A stretch of 64,000 nucleotides of DNA from Roseimicrobium gellanilyticum (GCF_003315205.1 NZ_QNRR01000010.1:184946-248945), one strand, 5' to 3'. Numbered from the stretch's first letter, positions 53,285 through 63,742 are shown. A program made the numbers and translations. The notes: a model not told the origin generated them from the sequence alone.

Positions 53285-55231
53285 TCAGCTCGACCGCTTC
53301 TCCTGCTCTCCGTGGCGGAGTACACCCAGAGCCTTCATGCGTGAGCTGAAGGTGGAAGCTGGAACGCCCAGCAACTGCGCGGCACCGCTTGCTCCGGAGA
53401 TTTTTCCGCCGCACGCATCAAGGGCGCGGCGCAGATTCTCCCGTTCCAGGGCCTCGAGTTCTTCGATGGTGAGAATGCGTGGCTTGTCTGTCGATTCTGT
53501 TTCAGGTTCGTTATCAGGAAATGATACACCCGCCACGGGCAGGGCACGCGTCAGGTTCACCCGCGTGCCATGGGTGAGGATGATGGCGCGCTCGATGACG
53601 TTTTGCAGTTCACGAATGTTTCCCGGCCAGTCGTAGCTTGCGAGCCGGTGCAGGTCTTCGCGATGCAGTGGATCGAGCTGCCGTCCCATGCGTTCGGAGA
53701 AGCGCTGCATGAAGGCATTCGCCAGCAGCACCACGTCATCGCCGCGTTCACGTAGAGGTGGCACCATGATGGGGAAGACATGCAGCCGGTAGTAGAGGTC
53801 CTCGCGAAAGGTTCCCTCCTTCACCATCTCGGCGAGATCGCGATTGGTGGCTGCAACGACGCGGACATCCACCTTCTTCGTCTTTGTACTGCCCAGCGGT
53901 TCGAATTCTCCTTCCTGCAGCACGCGCAGCAGCTTCGCCTGCAGGTCCAGTGGCAGCTCACCCACTTCATCCAGGAAGATGGTGCCATCATCGGCGAGGC
54001 TGAAGCGGCCCTCGCGCTTCGTCACGGCTCCGGTGAAGGCGCCTTTCTCGTGGCCGAAGAATTCGCTCTCCATGAGCGAGGCTGGAATCGCGGCACAGTT
54101 CACACGCACGAGCGGCTTGGTCTTGCGCGTGCTGGCGGCGTGAATGGCTTCCGCGACCAGCTCCTTCCCGGTGCCGGTCTCCCCATGAATCAACACCGTG
54201 GCATCGGTCACGGCCACCTGCTTGATGGCCGCACGCACTTCCAGCATGGAGCGGCTCGCGCCAATCAATTCACCCAGCACGGAGTCTTGCGCGCGCTCTC
54301 CGCGCAGGTATTCCCGCTCCGCTGCGAGCAGGGCAATCTGACGCTCAGCGGTGAGGCGGTCATCCACATTGCGCAAGATGAGGGTGTAGAAGGGTCCACC
54401 TTGATTCTCGAAGCAGGACAGCGTCGCCTCAGCAGGGAATCGCGTCCGGTCTGCGCGCAGTACGGTGAGTTGCGAGGGAATCCACAGGTGCCGGGCGTCA
54501 TGAGGCATGCCGGTGAGTTCGTTTGTGCAGTTCGCGATGAGCTTGGCGCTCTCGCCGGCGAGGAACCATTTTGAGTCTTGTCCGATGAGCGCCTCTGCCG
54601 AGTATCCCGTGAGACGTTCTGCTGCAGGATTCACGCGCACAATGCGCAGCGTGGCATCCAGCACCACCACACCATCCATCACGCTTTGCAGAAGCGCGGA
54701 CACCTGCTCTTCACGACCTCGCAGTTCGCGCTCGGTGCGCAGGCGGCGCAGTTCCGCAGCGGCGCGGGCGGCGAAGATTTCAAACAGGGAGATGATACGG
54801 GGATCTGATGGCAGCGGCTTGGTGTCCATGACCGCCAGGTGTCCCATGATCTCTCCACGTGCATCGAAGAGAGGTACACCGAGATAGCTTACGATGTTGA
54901 ACGAACGCAGGTCAGGTTCCTGTGGGTAGATCTCCACAATGCGATCCGGATAGTGCACCAGTTTGCGTTCCGTCAGCACGGCTTCACAGGGTGTTCCCGG
55001 CACATCATGTTCATAGGAGTCCAGATGCTTGTCCCCAAGCCAGAAGGCGAGCGCTCGCAGGCGGTTGGTCTCTGGCAGGTATTCTGTGACCCAGGCGCCG
55101 TTGGTTTGCACCGCTGCTGCCAGATTCCGGACGAGTGCGCGGAAAAACTCCGTGCCTGTTTCGGACACGGTACCCTCCACGATGAGACGCAGGGCAGCCT
55201 CCTCGCTCAAGCTGGCGGTTTTTTTCTTCAC
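53285..55231 (-). CDS. Sigma-54-dependent Fis-family activator with GAF and PAS domains
   Basis: The open frame runs to a GTG at 55339, but that part is antisense-like overlap with the exporter gene. I therefore use the GTG at 55231 (VKKKTASLSEE; a TTG at 55240 is also possible). The 648-residue protein has a GAF domain (about 15-170), a PAS domain (about 185-300), an AAA+ domain with Walker A GETGTGKE (K356), the sigma-54-contacting GAFTGA loop and Walker B IFLDEVGELP, and a C-terminal Fis helix (GKISGASGAAQLLGVPASTFSSRMK). The GAF domain resembles those that bind small ligands or sense redox state. It probably activates the mtoX promoter at 53130, given position and enhancer-like repeats. 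Confidence 0.9.
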   Translation of the reverse strand: MKKKTASLSEEAALRLIVEGTVSETGTEFFRALVRNLAAAVQTNGAWVTEYLPETNRLRALAFWLGDKHLDSYEHDVPGTPCEAVLTERKLVHYPDRIVEIYPQEPDLRSFNIVSYLGVPLFDARGEIMGHLAVMDTKPLPSDPRIISLFEIFAARAAAELRRLRTERELRGREEQVSALLQSVMDGVVVLDATLRIVRVNPAAERLTGYSAEALIGQDSKWFLAGESAKLIANCTNELTGMPHDARHLWIPSQLTVLRADRTRFPAEATLSCFENQGGPFYTLILRNVDDRLTAERQIALLAAEREYLRGERAQDSVLGELIGASRSMLEVRAAIKQVAVTDATVLIHGETGTGKELVAEAIHAASTRKTKPLVRVNCAAIPASLMESEFFGHEKGAFTGAVTKREGRFSLADDGTIFLDEVGELPLDLQAKLLRVLQEGEFEPLGSTKTKKVDVRVVAATNRDLAEMVKEGTFREDLYYRLHVFPIMVPPLRERGDDVVLLANAFMQRFSERMGRQLDPLHREDLHRLASYDWPGNIRELQNVIERAIILTHGTRVNLTRALPVAGVSFPDNEPETESTDKPRILTIEELEALERENLRRALDACGGKISGASGAAQLLGVPASTFSSRMKALGVLRHGEQEKRSS

Positions 55232-55274
55232 CGGGGTCAAGATGCCCCCACGGGACGCCGGCGCAATCGCTCTT

Positions 55275-56042
55275 TCACCCGAGCACCAGACGCGCCGCCG
55301 CGAGGAGGGCGAAGCCAAAGATGACCCACTCGAAGACACGCTGTGACATGACTTTCACCAACCTCCAACCGAGCACCGCTCCAAGAATGACCGCAGGCAG
55401 CAGCACCAGATTGGTCAGCAGAGAGGTGGGATGGATCAGTCCAATGTTGGCGCTGAAGGGCACCTTCACCAGATTGATGAAGAGGAAAAATCGCGTGAAC
55501 ACCCCGAGGTATTCGCTCTTCTCAAAGCGCTGGGCGAGCAGATAGACCGTCATCACCGGACCGGCGGCATTCGCCAGCATGGTGGCGACGCCCGCCGCGA
55601 CGCCGAGGAACCAGGTGAAGACCTGATGTTTGTGCAGTTCCTTGAGTTGATCCCGCTTCCAGTCGAGCAGCAGTTTGAGCGCGAGCAGGGCGAGGATGAG
55701 CCAGCCGATGACGAGACGCGCGAGGTGATTGTCCAGCTTGTCCAGCAGCCACCATCCGATGACCACACCGATGAGCGCAGGCGGTACCAGGGGAATGATC
55801 TGCCGCCACTTCCCGCCACCACGCAGGAGGAAGTAGCCCATGAAATCCGCCGAAATGAGGAGGGGCAGCACGATGCCGGTGGATGCCTTGGCGCCAAAGG
55901 CCTCTGCAAAAAGCAGCACACTCACGAGCCCGCAGCCGCTGAGGCCTGCCTTCGCCATGCCGATGCAGAGTGCACCCAGGGCGGCGAGCATGAAGGCCTG
56001 CTGCGTATCAATGAGGGTGTACTGCGAGAGCCAGTCGGACAT
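55275..56042 (-). CDS. TauE/SafE-family anion (sulfite-type) exporter
   Basis: The 255-residue integral membrane protein has about eight helices and the family repeats GMAKAGLSGCGLVSVLLFAEAFGAKASTGIVLPLLI (landmarks) and GVAAGVATMLANAAGPVMTVYLLAQRF. TauE/SafE proteins export sulfite, sulfoacetate or related organosulfur anions. It sits immediately upstream of the sigma-54 activator (43 bases from its GTG), in the same orientation as the methanethiol oxidase operon, which makes a sulfur-oxidation product such as sulfite a sensible substrate. This is inferred from context. Confidence 0.87.
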   Translation of the reverse strand: MSDWLSQYTLIDTQQAFMLAALGALCIGMAKAGLSGCGLVSVLLFAEAFGAKASTGIVLPLLISADFMGYFLLRGGGKWRQIIPLVPPALIGVVIGWWLLDKLDNHLARLVIGWLILALLALKLLLDWKRDQLKELHKHQVFTWFLGVAAGVATMLANAAGPVMTVYLLAQRFEKSEYLGVFTRFFLFINLVKVPFSANIGLIHPTSLLTNLVLLPAVILGAVLGWRLVKVMSQRVFEWVIFGFALLAAARLVLG

Positions 56043-56062
56043 CGAGAGAAATGGTGGCGGTC

Positions 56063-56890
56063 TCAGACGGTTTCAATCTCGATGCCCAGGTTCTCGATGG
56101 CCGTGCGTGCCTGCTCCGGCAAACCCTGGTCCGTGATGATGGTGTGCACAGTAGTCAGTGGGGCCACGCGGATGAAGCCGGCGGCGTCCCACTTGCTGGA
56201 GTCCATGAGCAAGGTCACGCGCCGGGAGCACTGGATCATGGCGCGCTTGATTTGGGCGATTTCGATATTCGTATCCGTGAGGCCGTGCTCAAGGTCGGCG
56301 GCCTGCGCACCTAGGAAGAGCTGGTCGATCACCAGATGGCGCATCATGTCCTCTGCCATGGGGCCTAGTGTGCTGCCGGAGTCACGGCCCACCGTGCCGC
56401 CGAGCATGATGACACGTGCGTCCGTGGCTGCGGCTGCGGTGTGGGCGACGTTCAATGCATTGGTCACGATGGTAAGGCCGTTCGTGCCGGTGAGGTGGCG
56501 CACCATTTCCACCACCGTCGTCCCAGCATCAAGGAGGATGGCTTCGCCCGGCTTCACGCGATGGGCAGCAGCGGTGGCGATACGTCGCTTTGCATCCACG
56601 CTCAGCCGGGAGCGCTGCTCCATGCCCGGCAGCGTGCTCACGGAGCGGGTATGGGCGGCGGGGAGAGCGCCGCCGCGGTCGCGGACAATGCGGCCCTCAC
56701 GCTCCAAATGGTCCAGGTCCGTGCGGATGGTCACCTCCGAAACGCGGAAGCGCCCGGCCAGCTCCACCACACGCACAGAGCCGCGCTCATTGGCCAAATC
56801 CACAATCTGGCTGCGGCGTTGCAACGTCATGGGGGTGGCGTCTCCGGCCGAAGCGGAGGGTTTTGCAGACTTTCCTTTGGGGCGACTCAT
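56063..56890 (-). CDS. DeoR-family repressor of the fructose PTS operon
   Basis: The 275-residue protein has a DeoR winged helix (LQRRSQIVDLANERGSVRVVELAGRFRVSEVTIRTDLDHLEREG, landmark) and the phosphosugar-binding DeoR C-terminal domain (ILLDAGTTVVEMVRHL, VIMLGGTVGRDSGSTLGPMAEDMM). It diverges from the fructose PTS operon across 129 bases holding several CGAAAG-type repeats. By analogy with FruR-type DeoR regulators, fructose 1-phosphate is the likely inducer. Confidence 0.9.
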   Translation of the reverse strand: MSRPKGKSAKPSASAGDATPMTLQRRSQIVDLANERGSVRVVELAGRFRVSEVTIRTDLDHLEREGRIVRDRGGALPAAHTRSVSTLPGMEQRSRLSVDAKRRIATAAAHRVKPGEAILLDAGTTVVEMVRHLTGTNGLTIVTNALNVAHTAAAATDARVIMLGGTVGRDSGSTLGPMAEDMMRHLVIDQLFLGAQAADLEHGLTDTNIEIAQIKRAMIQCSRRVTLLMDSSKWDAAGFIRVAPLTTVHTIITDQGLPEQARTAIENLGIEIETV

Positions 56891-56899
56891 GGAAGGTAT

Positions 56900-57008
56900 C
56901 GAAGGTTAAACGAAAGAAACCGCAAGGTCCATTGCGGATTAAATCGAAAGTTTTCGAAAGTTAAATCTCGACATTTTTCGAAAAATTTCGCAGACTTTCG
57001 TTAATTCA
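56900..57008. promoter_or_regulatory. DeoR/FruR operator array between repressor and PTS operon
   Basis: The motif CGAAAGTT recurs: CGAAGGTTAA at 56900-56909, CGAAAGAAAC at 56911-56920, CGAAAGTTTT at 56945-56954 and CGAAAGTTAA at 56955-56964. There is also the palindrome TTTTTCGAAAAA at 56974-56985, and an inverted CTTTCGTTAATT at 56995-57006. Copies are spaced 10-11 bases apart, about one helical turn. Ten- to eleven-base direct repeats are typical of DeoR-family binding regions. Confidence 0.7.
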
Positions 57009-57019
57009 CGAAATTAACC

Positions 57020-58792
57020 ATGAAAATCGTCGCCCTCACTTCCTGCCCCACGGGGATTGCGCACACCTTCCTGGCAGCGGAGGCCCTGAAGAAGACGGCA
57101 CAGGTCATGGGGCATGCCATGCAGGTGGAAACGCAAGGTGCTAGCGGCGCGGGTGATGTGCTGACAGATGAGACGATCGCAGCGGCGGACGTGGTGATTC
57201 TCGCCACGGACATTCGCGTGGATACGAGCCGCTTCGTCGGGAAGCCAACGGTGGAGGTTCCGGTGAGTGAGGCCATCCGTGACACTCGTCGCGTGATTGA
57301 GCAGGCGATTGCCAAGGTGCCAACACAGGAAGTGGCTGTTTCGGTGGCAGCACCAACACCCGCACCTGCGCCAGCGGCTCTGGCGGCCATTCCTCCAGCG
57401 CCCGCGGGCACCAAGCGCATCGTGGCCATCACGTCCTGTCCCACGGGCATTGCGCACACCTTCATGGCAGCGGAGGCACTGCAGAAGGCGGCGAAGGCGC
57501 TTGGCTATGAGATCAAGGTGGAGACACAGGGCTCCGTGGGCGCGAAGAACAAGCTCACGTCCGAAGACATCGCCGCGGCGGATGCCGTGGTGGTGGCTGC
57601 GGAGACGAAGGTGGATACCGCGCCCTTCACTGGGAAGCGCCTCTTCATGACGAGCACGAAGCATGCGATGCATAGCGGACGTGAGGTAATCGAGATGGCG
57701 CTGAAAAAACCCGAAGCGGCTGCGGGTGGGATGAATCTTGCCTCCAGTGTGGAAGCTGCGAAGGCAGCACGGTCTGCGGCTCGTACGGGTCCATACAAGC
57801 ATCTCATGACGGGGGTGTCGTACATGCTGCCCATCGTGATCGCGGGTGGCCTGGCCATTGCGCTCGCGTTCGCTTTCGGGGGAATCTATGCCGGTGATCA
57901 AAAAGGCACGCTCGCGGCGGCACTGAGCCAGATCGGCGGAGGTGCGGCCTTTCATTTGTTTGTGGCGGTGCTTTCGGGATTCATAGCGTTTTCCATCGCG
58001 GACCGTCCCGGCATCGCTCCGGGGATGGTGGGCGGATTGCTGGCGCAGAATCTCGGGGCGGGTTTCTTGGGCGGCATCGCTTCAGGATTTCTTGCGGGCT
58101 ATCTCACGAAGTTCCTCGCGGATAAGATCAAACTGCCGACCACGCTGGAGGGATTGAAGCCGGTGCTCATCCTGCCGTTCCTCTCGACGGTGCTGGTGGG
58201 GTTGGCGATGATCTATGTCATCGCACCGCCGGTGCAGGGCATCCTCACGGCCATGACGGATTGGTTGAACGGCATGCGCGGCACGAATGCGGCACTGCTA
58301 GGCATCATCCTCGGGTCCATGATGGCTTTCGACATGGGCGGCCCGGTGAACAAGGCGGCATACACCTTCGCGGTTGGTCTGCTCGCGAGCAAGGTGTACA
58401 CGCCGATGGCAGCCGTGATGGCCGCAGGCATGACGCCTCCGCTGGGATTGGCGCTTGCGTCGTTCCTCTTCAAGAACCGCTTCGATGCGGATGAACGCAG
58501 TGCGAGCGCACCTGCTCTGGTGCTTGGGCTGTCGTTCATCACGGAGGGCGCGATACCCTTTGCGGCGAAGGACCCGCTGCGGGTGATTCCAGCGCTTATC
58601 CTCGGGTCCGCCACGGCGGGAGCCATTTCGATGATGAGCAATGTGCAGTTCCTCGTGCCGCACGGTGGCATCTTCGCGGCCATCATTCCCGGTGCGGTGA
58701 CGCATCTGCTCGCCTACCTCGTGGCCATCGTGGCCGGCACGGTCGTAACGGCGGGTGCCATCTTCTTTCTCAAGAAACCCATCGCAGCATGA
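57020..58792 (+). CDS. fruA: Fructose PTS permease, EIIB-EIIB-EIIC
   Basis: The 590-residue protein has two full EIIB-Fru domains (about 1-95 and 130-230), each with the phosphocysteine motif SCPTGIAHT (C9 and C140), joined by an Ala/Pro linker. An EIIC membrane domain follows (about 255-590), with [25 protein letters not shown] and [15 protein letters not shown]. It imports fructose with phosphorylation to fructose 1-phosphate. The phosphoryl donor is the EIIA-HPr-EI protein encoded next, whose gene overlaps by four bases. E. coli FruA also has a B'-B-C order, but its B' domain lacks the cysteine; here both B domains keep it. Confidence 0.95.
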   Translation: MKIVALTSCPTGIAHTFLAAEALKKTAQVMGHAMQVETQGASGAGDVLTDETIAAADVVILATDIRVDTSRFVGKPTVEVPVSEAIRDTRRVIEQAIAKVPTQEVAVSVAAPTPAPAPAALAAIPPAPAGTKRIVAITSCPTGIAHTFMAAEALQKAAKALGYEIKVETQGSVGAKNKLTSEDIAAADAVVVAAETKVDTAPFTGKRLFMTSTKHAMHSGREVIEMALKKPEAAAGGMNLASSVEAAKAARSAARTGPYKHLMTGVSYMLPIVIAGGLAIALAFAFGGIYAGDQKGTLAAALSQIGGGAAFHLFVAVLSGFIAFSIADRPGIAPGMVGGLLAQNLGAGFLGGIASGFLAGYLTKFLADKIKLPTTLEGLKPVLILPFLSTVLVGLAMIYVIAPPVQGILTAMTDWLNGMRGTNAALLGIILGSMMAFDMGGPVNKAAYTFAVGLLASKVYTPMAAVMAAGMTPPLGLALASFLFKNRFDADERSASAPALVLGLSFITEGAIPFAAKDPLRVIPALILGSATAGAISMMSNVQFLVPHGGIFAAIIPGAVTHLLAYLVAIVAGTVVTAGAIFFLKKPIAA

Positions 58793-61305
58793 GCGCCCGC
58801 ATCTTGCCACCACTGTCATCCTGCACCCTTCCTGCCGCCATGATTTCCCTCACCTCTGAGAATGTCCGTCTGCGCGTGAGTGCGAAGACGAAGGAAGACG
58901 CCATCCGTGCCGCGGGCCAGGTGCTCGTGGAGAGCGGCTGCATCGAGCCCGGTTATGTGGAGAGCATGCTCGGTCGAGAGCGCCAGGCGAATACGTATCT
59001 CAACCACGGCATCGCCATTCCGCATGGCATGCCGCAGGACCGCGAGCTCATCAAGAAGACCAGTGTGTGCGTGGTGCAGATCCCGGAGGGTGTGATATGG
59101 AATGATGGAACCACTGCATACCTCGTCGTGGGCATCGCGGCGAAGTCGGATGAGCACCTGGGCGTGCTCGCGGCGCTTACGGATGTGCTCGATGATCCAG
59201 CGGCCGCGCACCGTCTCGCAACCACCATGCAGGGAAGTGACATCGTGGATGCGCTGAACAGAAAACAGCCCAAGGGCGTGGCCACACAGGAGCTGGTGGA
59301 TGGTGAGCAACTCGAAGTGACCATCATCGGCCAGGCGGGATTGCATGCGCGACCGGCCACCACGTTCGCTTCGGTCGCGGGTGAGTTTGAGTCGAATGTG
59401 CGGGTGAAGTTTGGTGGCAAGGTGGCGAATGGAAAGGCCATGGCTTCCCTGCTGAAGCTCGGCGTGCCCGGTGGTGGGCGCATGGTGATTCAAGCTTCCG
59501 GACCCGATCAGACCAAAGCGCTGGAGGCATTGCGCGATGCCGTGGCTGCGGGATTGGATGACCTGCCCGATGAACATGCCATCGCACCCGCTGCCAATGC
59601 GCAGGTTTGGACACCCGCATCGCAGGGCAGGTCCATCGCCGGTGTTTGTGCGTCCCCCGGACTGGCCATTGGTCGTTTGCACATTTTTCAGGCCACGGTG
59701 TTGCAGGTGGTGGAGCTGGGAAAGGGTGAAGAGCTGGAGCGTCGCGAACTCGCTGGTGCGCTGGATACGGCAAAGCAGCAGCTTGAGGAAATCTACGACG
59801 CCGTGAGTGCACGCAGTGGCAAGGGGAATGCCGCCATCTTCCGCGCGCATCAGGCCATGATCCAGGATGATGAGCTGCTCAACGAAGTGAAGCTGCGCAT
59901 CGAGACCGGCAAGAGCGCCGCATGGGCCTGGCAGACGGGCATTGAGCGCCGTGTGGTGGAGATGCGCGGCATCGCGGATGAGCACATCGCTGCACGTGCC
60001 GTGGATCTGCATGATGTAGGTCAGCGGGTGCTGCGCCTGCTGGCCGGAGCCGAGCATGCGGAAGCCTCGCTGCCGGATGAGCCGGTGATTCTCGTGGCGG
60101 ATGACCTCACGCCCTCGGACACTGCCAAGCTGGATCCGCGCAAGGTGCTGGGTCTCTGTACGGCCTCCGGTGGTCCCACATCACACACAGCCATCATTGC
60201 GCGCTCGCTGGACATTCCTGCTGTGGTAGGAGCGGGGCCTGCGGTGCTGGAGCAGAAGGCGGGCATCACGTGTGTGCTCGATGGCAGTGCAGGTCTGCTC
60301 TACGTGGAGCCAAGTCAGGAGGACTTGGAATCCGCCAGGGCCTTCCAGCAAGACCTGCGTGTACGTCGGGATGTGGAAAACGAAAATCGCTACCAACCTG
60401 CCATTCTGACGGATGGACATCGCGTGGAAGTCGTGGCGAACATCGGCAAGGTGGCCGAAGCGGCGGCGGCGGTGGAAGCGGGAGCGGAAGGCATCGGCCT
60501 GCTGCGCACGGAATTCTTCTTCCTGGATCGCGAAGCGCCCCCCACGGAGGAGGAGCAGTACCAAGCTTACACCGAAATGGTGCGCGCACTCAACGGGCTG
60601 CCCCTCATCATCCGCACGCTCGACATCGGTGGAGACAAGGTGCTGCCATATCTCACGCTGCCGGAGGAGGAGAATCCCTTTCTGGGCGTACGCGGCATCC
60701 GCCTGTGCCTGCGTCGTCCGGACCTCTTCATTCCACAACTGCGTGCCATCTATCGAGCGGCACAACATGGCCCGGTGAAGATCATGTTCCCCATGATTGC
60801 GACGCTGGAGGACTTCCATGCGGCACGTGAAGCTGCGGAGAAGGTGCGAGCGGAACTCGGTGCCGCGCCGGTGGAGATGGGCATCATGGTGGAGGTGCCA
60901 TCCACCGTGGTGATGGCTGCAGAGTTTGCAAAGGAGGTGGACTTCTTCTCCATTGGCACGAACGACCTCACGCAGTACACACTCGCCATGGATCGCCTGC
61001 ATCCCGCGCTGGCAAAGCATGTGGATGGCCTGCATCCCGCGGTACTGCGCCTCATCGATCTCACGGTGAAAGCCGCAACGAAGGAGGGCAAGTGGGTGGG
61101 CGTATGTGGTGGCGTGGCGGGTGATCCACTGGGTGCCAGCATCCTCACGGGACTCGGTGTGGCGGAACTGAGCATGTCTCTTCCGAGCGTGGCTGCGGTG
61201 AAAGCGCGATTGCGTGACCTGTCATTGCCCGCCGCCGAGAATCTCGCACGCATGGCGCTCAAGTGTTCCACCGCGGAGCAGGTGCGTGCGCTGCAGCCTG
61301 CGTGA
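58789..61305 (+). CDS. Multiphosphoryl transfer protein, EIIA(Fru)-HPr-EI fusion
   Basis: The 838-residue protein contains EIIA of the fructose/mannitol type (about 18-165, with H79 in HGIAIPHG as the likely phospho-histidine), HPr (about 175-260, H186 in [10 protein letters not shown]) and a full enzyme I (about 280-838). Enzyme I has H466 in [21 protein letters not shown] (landmark), [31 protein letters not shown] and VCGGVAGDP with the catalytic cysteine. It takes phosphate from PEP to the adjacent EIIB domains, so the operon needs no separate ptsH or ptsI. The ATG at 58789 overlaps the fruA stop; an ATG at 58840 (MISLTSENV) would also include all domains. Confidence 0.94.
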   Translation: MSARILPPLSSCTLPAAMISLTSENVRLRVSAKTKEDAIRAAGQVLVESGCIEPGYVESMLGRERQANTYLNHGIAIPHGMPQDRELIKKTSVCVVQIPEGVIWNDGTTAYLVVGIAAKSDEHLGVLAALTDVLDDPAAAHRLATTMQGSDIVDALNRKQPKGVATQELVDGEQLEVTIIGQAGLHARPATTFASVAGEFESNVRVKFGGKVANGKAMASLLKLGVPGGGRMVIQASGPDQTKALEALRDAVAAGLDDLPDEHAIAPAANAQVWTPASQGRSIAGVCASPGLAIGRLHIFQATVLQVVELGKGEELERRELAGALDTAKQQLEEIYDAVSARSGKGNAAIFRAHQAMIQDDELLNEVKLRIETGKSAAWAWQTGIERRVVEMRGIADEHIAARAVDLHDVGQRVLRLLAGAEHAEASLPDEPVILVADDLTPSDTAKLDPRKVLGLCTASGGPTSHTAIIARSLDIPAVVGAGPAVLEQKAGITCVLDGSAGLLYVEPSQEDLESARAFQQDLRVRRDVENENRYQPAILTDGHRVEVVANIGKVAEAAAAVEAGAEGIGLLRTEFFFLDREAPPTEEEQYQAYTEMVRALNGLPLIIRTLDIGGDKVLPYLTLPEEENPFLGVRGIRLCLRRPDLFIPQLRAIYRAAQHGPVKIMFPMIATLEDFHAAREAAEKVRAELGAAPVEMGIMVEVPSTVVMAAEFAKEVDFFSIGTNDLTQYTLAMDRLHPALAKHVDGLHPAVLRLIDLTVKAATKEGKWVGVCGGVAGDPLGASILTGLGVAELSMSLPSVAAVKARLRDLSLPAAENLARMALKCSTAEQVRALQPA

Positions 61306-61342
61306 TTTTCTCAAAGAACCTTCACCTACACCTGCACTGACC

Positions 61343-62275
61343 ATGTCTGGCCTGGAAGTAGTCACCCTCACCCTGAATCCCGCGGTGGATTGCACGGTAA
61401 CCATTCCCGGTTTTGCCGCTGGGGCGGTGAATCGCGTCAGGTCGATGCAGCATCGTGCGGGCGGGAAGGGTGTGAATGTCGCGCTTGCACTTGCGGGCAT
61501 GGGGCATCGCGTGGCCGTCACTGGGTTTTTGGGAGAAGAGAATCGCATCTTGTTCGACCAGGCATTTCGTGAGTCTCAAGTCGCGGACTACTTTGTGCAT
61601 CTCGCTGGCAGCACGCGTGTGGGCATCAAGATTGTGGACGTCGAGAAGAACCAGACGACGGACATCAACTTCCCAGGGCTGATGCCTCCGAGCAATGCCA
61701 TGAGGCTTCTCCGCTCGGGCATGGAGCAGCTGGGGGCTTCATGGTTTGTCCTCTCCGGCAGTCTTCCGGAGGGCATGGATGTCGCCATCTACCAGTCGCT
61801 CATCCGTTCGCTGCGCCAGCGTGGTTGCAAGGTGGCTCTGGATACCAGTGGCACGCCGCTGCGCCATGCGCTTGAGGCTGGGCCGCAGATTATCAAGCCG
61901 AATATCGAGGAACTCTCAACGTTGATGGGAGCCAGGCTGGATACACGGGAACAAGTGGCGACTGCCGCTCGTGACATCCTCCAGCAACACGGCGTGGAGC
62001 TGGTGGTGGTCTCCATGGGCGCGGAGGGCGCGCTCTTCGTCACCGCCAACGAATGCCTCACAGCAGTGCCACCAACCATGGAAGTGCGCAGCACGGTGGG
62101 CGCGGGCGATGCGATGGTGGCGGGCATCATCTCTGGGGCGCTGCGCGGTCTTTCTCTCGCGGATCAAGCGCGACTCGCCACCGCCTCTTCCATGCGGGTG
62201 CTCGCCAGAAATTCCAACAGTGCCCATACGGTTCCGGATCTCGAACCTCTCATGTCCAAGGTCATGATCACCTGA
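61343..62275 (+). CDS. fruK: 1-phosphofructokinase
   Basis: I start at the ATG at 61343 (MSGLEVVTLTLNPAVDCTV); the longer frame lies inside the previous gene. The 310-residue PfkB-family kinase shows LNPAVD at the N-terminus, GGKGVNVALALAGMG, and the C-terminal ATP/anion-hole motif STVGAGDAMVAGIISG with the catalytic aspartate. It phosphorylates fructose 1-phosphate to fructose 1,6-bisphosphate, completing the pathway started by the PTS genes just upstream. It is 37 bases after the EIIA-HPr-EI gene. Confidence 0.93.
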   Translation: MSGLEVVTLTLNPAVDCTVTIPGFAAGAVNRVRSMQHRAGGKGVNVALALAGMGHRVAVTGFLGEENRILFDQAFRESQVADYFVHLAGSTRVGIKIVDVEKNQTTDINFPGLMPPSNAMRLLRSGMEQLGASWFVLSGSLPEGMDVAIYQSLIRSLRQRGCKVALDTSGTPLRHALEAGPQIIKPNIEELSTLMGARLDTREQVATAARDILQQHGVELVVVSMGAEGALFVTANECLTAVPPTMEVRSTVGAGDAMVAGIISGALRGLSLADQARLATASSMRVLARNSNSAHTVPDLEPLMSKVMIT

Positions 62276-62449
62276 TGCCGTTCTCTCCGGGCGGCGCCTG
62301 ACGGCCGGCCCTGCAGGCAGAGACCTGCGCTCCTTCCTTCGGGCTCATCTGCCCGTCCATCGCTTCACCGGCAGCACGTCGGTGCCGGGGATTCTCATGC
62401 CCATTTCCCATTTATCACAGCAACAACATCCAGCCCACTTCCTGTCTTT

Positions 62450-63742
62450 ATGAAACACATCTGCACATTGCTCACCAGCTTCTTCTTCGCGACCGTGTTG
62501 GTTGCGGGAGAGCCTTCCACCTCGACTGCCATCAGCACTGCACCGCCGCCACCTCCTCGATGGCAGGACCAGAAGTACGCCACGGGTGACTGGGGCGGTC
62601 TGCGCACTTCACTCAAGGATTCCGGGCTCACCATCGACTCCTACTATGTGATCAATGCCGCCGGCAACGTGAGCGGCGGCTTTGATCAAGGCGCGGAGTT
62701 TGCGGACAATTTTTATCTCGGTCTGCTTTTTGACCTGGAGACGATGATGGACTGGGACGGCGCGACCTTCCTCATCAGCACCGTGAATCGCTCCGGACGC
62801 AGCATCACCAAGGAGTATGTGGGCAGCCAGTTCGACTCCATGCAGGTGGTCGGTGGCCAGACCATCTTCCTGTACCAGGTGGCCTTTGAGCAGAAGTTTG
62901 CGGATGACAAGGCGTCCATCCGCATTGGCAGATTCGGTGCGTCGGACGACTTCAACACATCGCCACTCTACGGTTACTACATGAGCAATGCGTTCGATGG
63001 GAATCTGCGCGCGGTGCTTTTCAATACGCAGTTCTCCGCGTATCCCTTTGCCACGTGGGCCGCACGCCTGCGGTTGGATCCCACCCCGGAGACGAATTTC
63101 CAGTTCGGCATCTTCCAGGCGCAGGATGATGTGTTTGATCGTGACAAGCACGGCGTGGATTTCCAATTCGAATCTGGCGATGGCGTGTGGATGGTCACGC
63201 AGCTGGGGTGGACGCCGACCTTCGGAGGAGACAAGGAGACCGGACTACCTGGGCACTACTGGGTGGGTGCGTACTACTCACCTTGGGATGGCTTCAGCCA
63301 GTTCAAGAGCGCGGAGAAGACCGATGGCTCGTACGGCTTCTACATTCATGCGGACCAGATGGTGTATCGCGAACAGGCTGGCAGTGACCAGGGACTCGTG
63401 CTGTGGAGTGCCTTCACGCATGACCCGAATGAGAATATCGCCATCATGCCGTGGCAGCTCAATGTGGGTGCGGTGTACACGGGTCTGATTCCCGGCCGTG
63501 ATGCGGACAACCTCATCTTCGGCATGGCCTACGGTGTCTTTAGCGATGACTACGCCGATATGGTGGAAGCACGCGGTGATGGACGGCCCGGCTATGAGAT
63601 GGTGCTGGAGGCGGCGTATCGGTATCAGCTTACCAAGTTCTCCTACATCCAGCCGGGCGTGCAGTATGTGGTGCGTCCGGGCGGCACAGGGAAGATTGGC
63701 GATGCCTTTGTGCTGGGCGTGCAGATGGGGATCACGTTTTAG
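62450..63742 (+). CDS. OprB-family carbohydrate-selective porin
   Basis: The 430-residue protein has a signal peptide (CTLLTSFFFATVLVAG, cleavage near EPSTST), the OprB start GDWGGLRTSLKDSGLTIDS, and repeated beta strands with aromatic girdles ending in FVLGVQMGITF, with a terminal Phe as in outer-membrane barrels. OprB porins pass monosaccharides across the outer membrane. Following fruK by 174 bases in the same direction, it probably supplies fructose to the PTS. The intergenic stretch has only short hairpins and no clear terminator, so it may be read through from the PTS operon or have its own promoter. Confidence 0.9.
   Translation: MKHICTLLTSFFFATVLVAGEPSTSTAISTAPPPPPRWQDQKYATGDWGGLRTSLKDSGLTIDSYYVINAAGNVSGGFDQGAEFADNFYLGLLFDLETMMDWDGATFLISTVNRSGRSITKEYVGSQFDSMQVVGGQTIFLYQVAFEQKFADDKASIRIGRFGASDDFNTSPLYGYYMSNAFDGNLRAVLFNTQFSAYPFATWAARLRLDPTPETNFQFGIFQAQDDVFDRDKHGVDFQFESGDGVWMVTQLGWTPTFGGDKETGLPGHYWVGAYYSPWDGFSQFKSAEKTDGSYGFYIHADQMVYREQAGSDQGLVLWSAFTHDPNENIAIMPWQLNVGAVYTGLIPGRDADNLIFGMAYGVFSDDYADMVEARGDGRPGYEMVLEAAYRYQLTKFSYIQPGVQYVVRPGGTGKIGDAFVLGVQMGITF

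Noticed and set aside
55232..55339. Longer start (GTG 55339) for the sigma-54 activator
   Set aside because: The extra 36 codons overlap the end of the TauE/SafE gene and are Ser/Arg-rich frame-shadow sequence without family similarity.
55431..56909. 492-codon plus-strand frame opposite the TauE and DeoR genes
   Set aside because: It spans two well-supported minus-strand genes and the gap between them and has no domain content.
62276..62449. Riboswitch or terminator between fruK and the porin gene
   Set aside because: Only short GC hairpins (such as GCAGG/CCTGC) are visible, with no T tract and no known riboswitch core.
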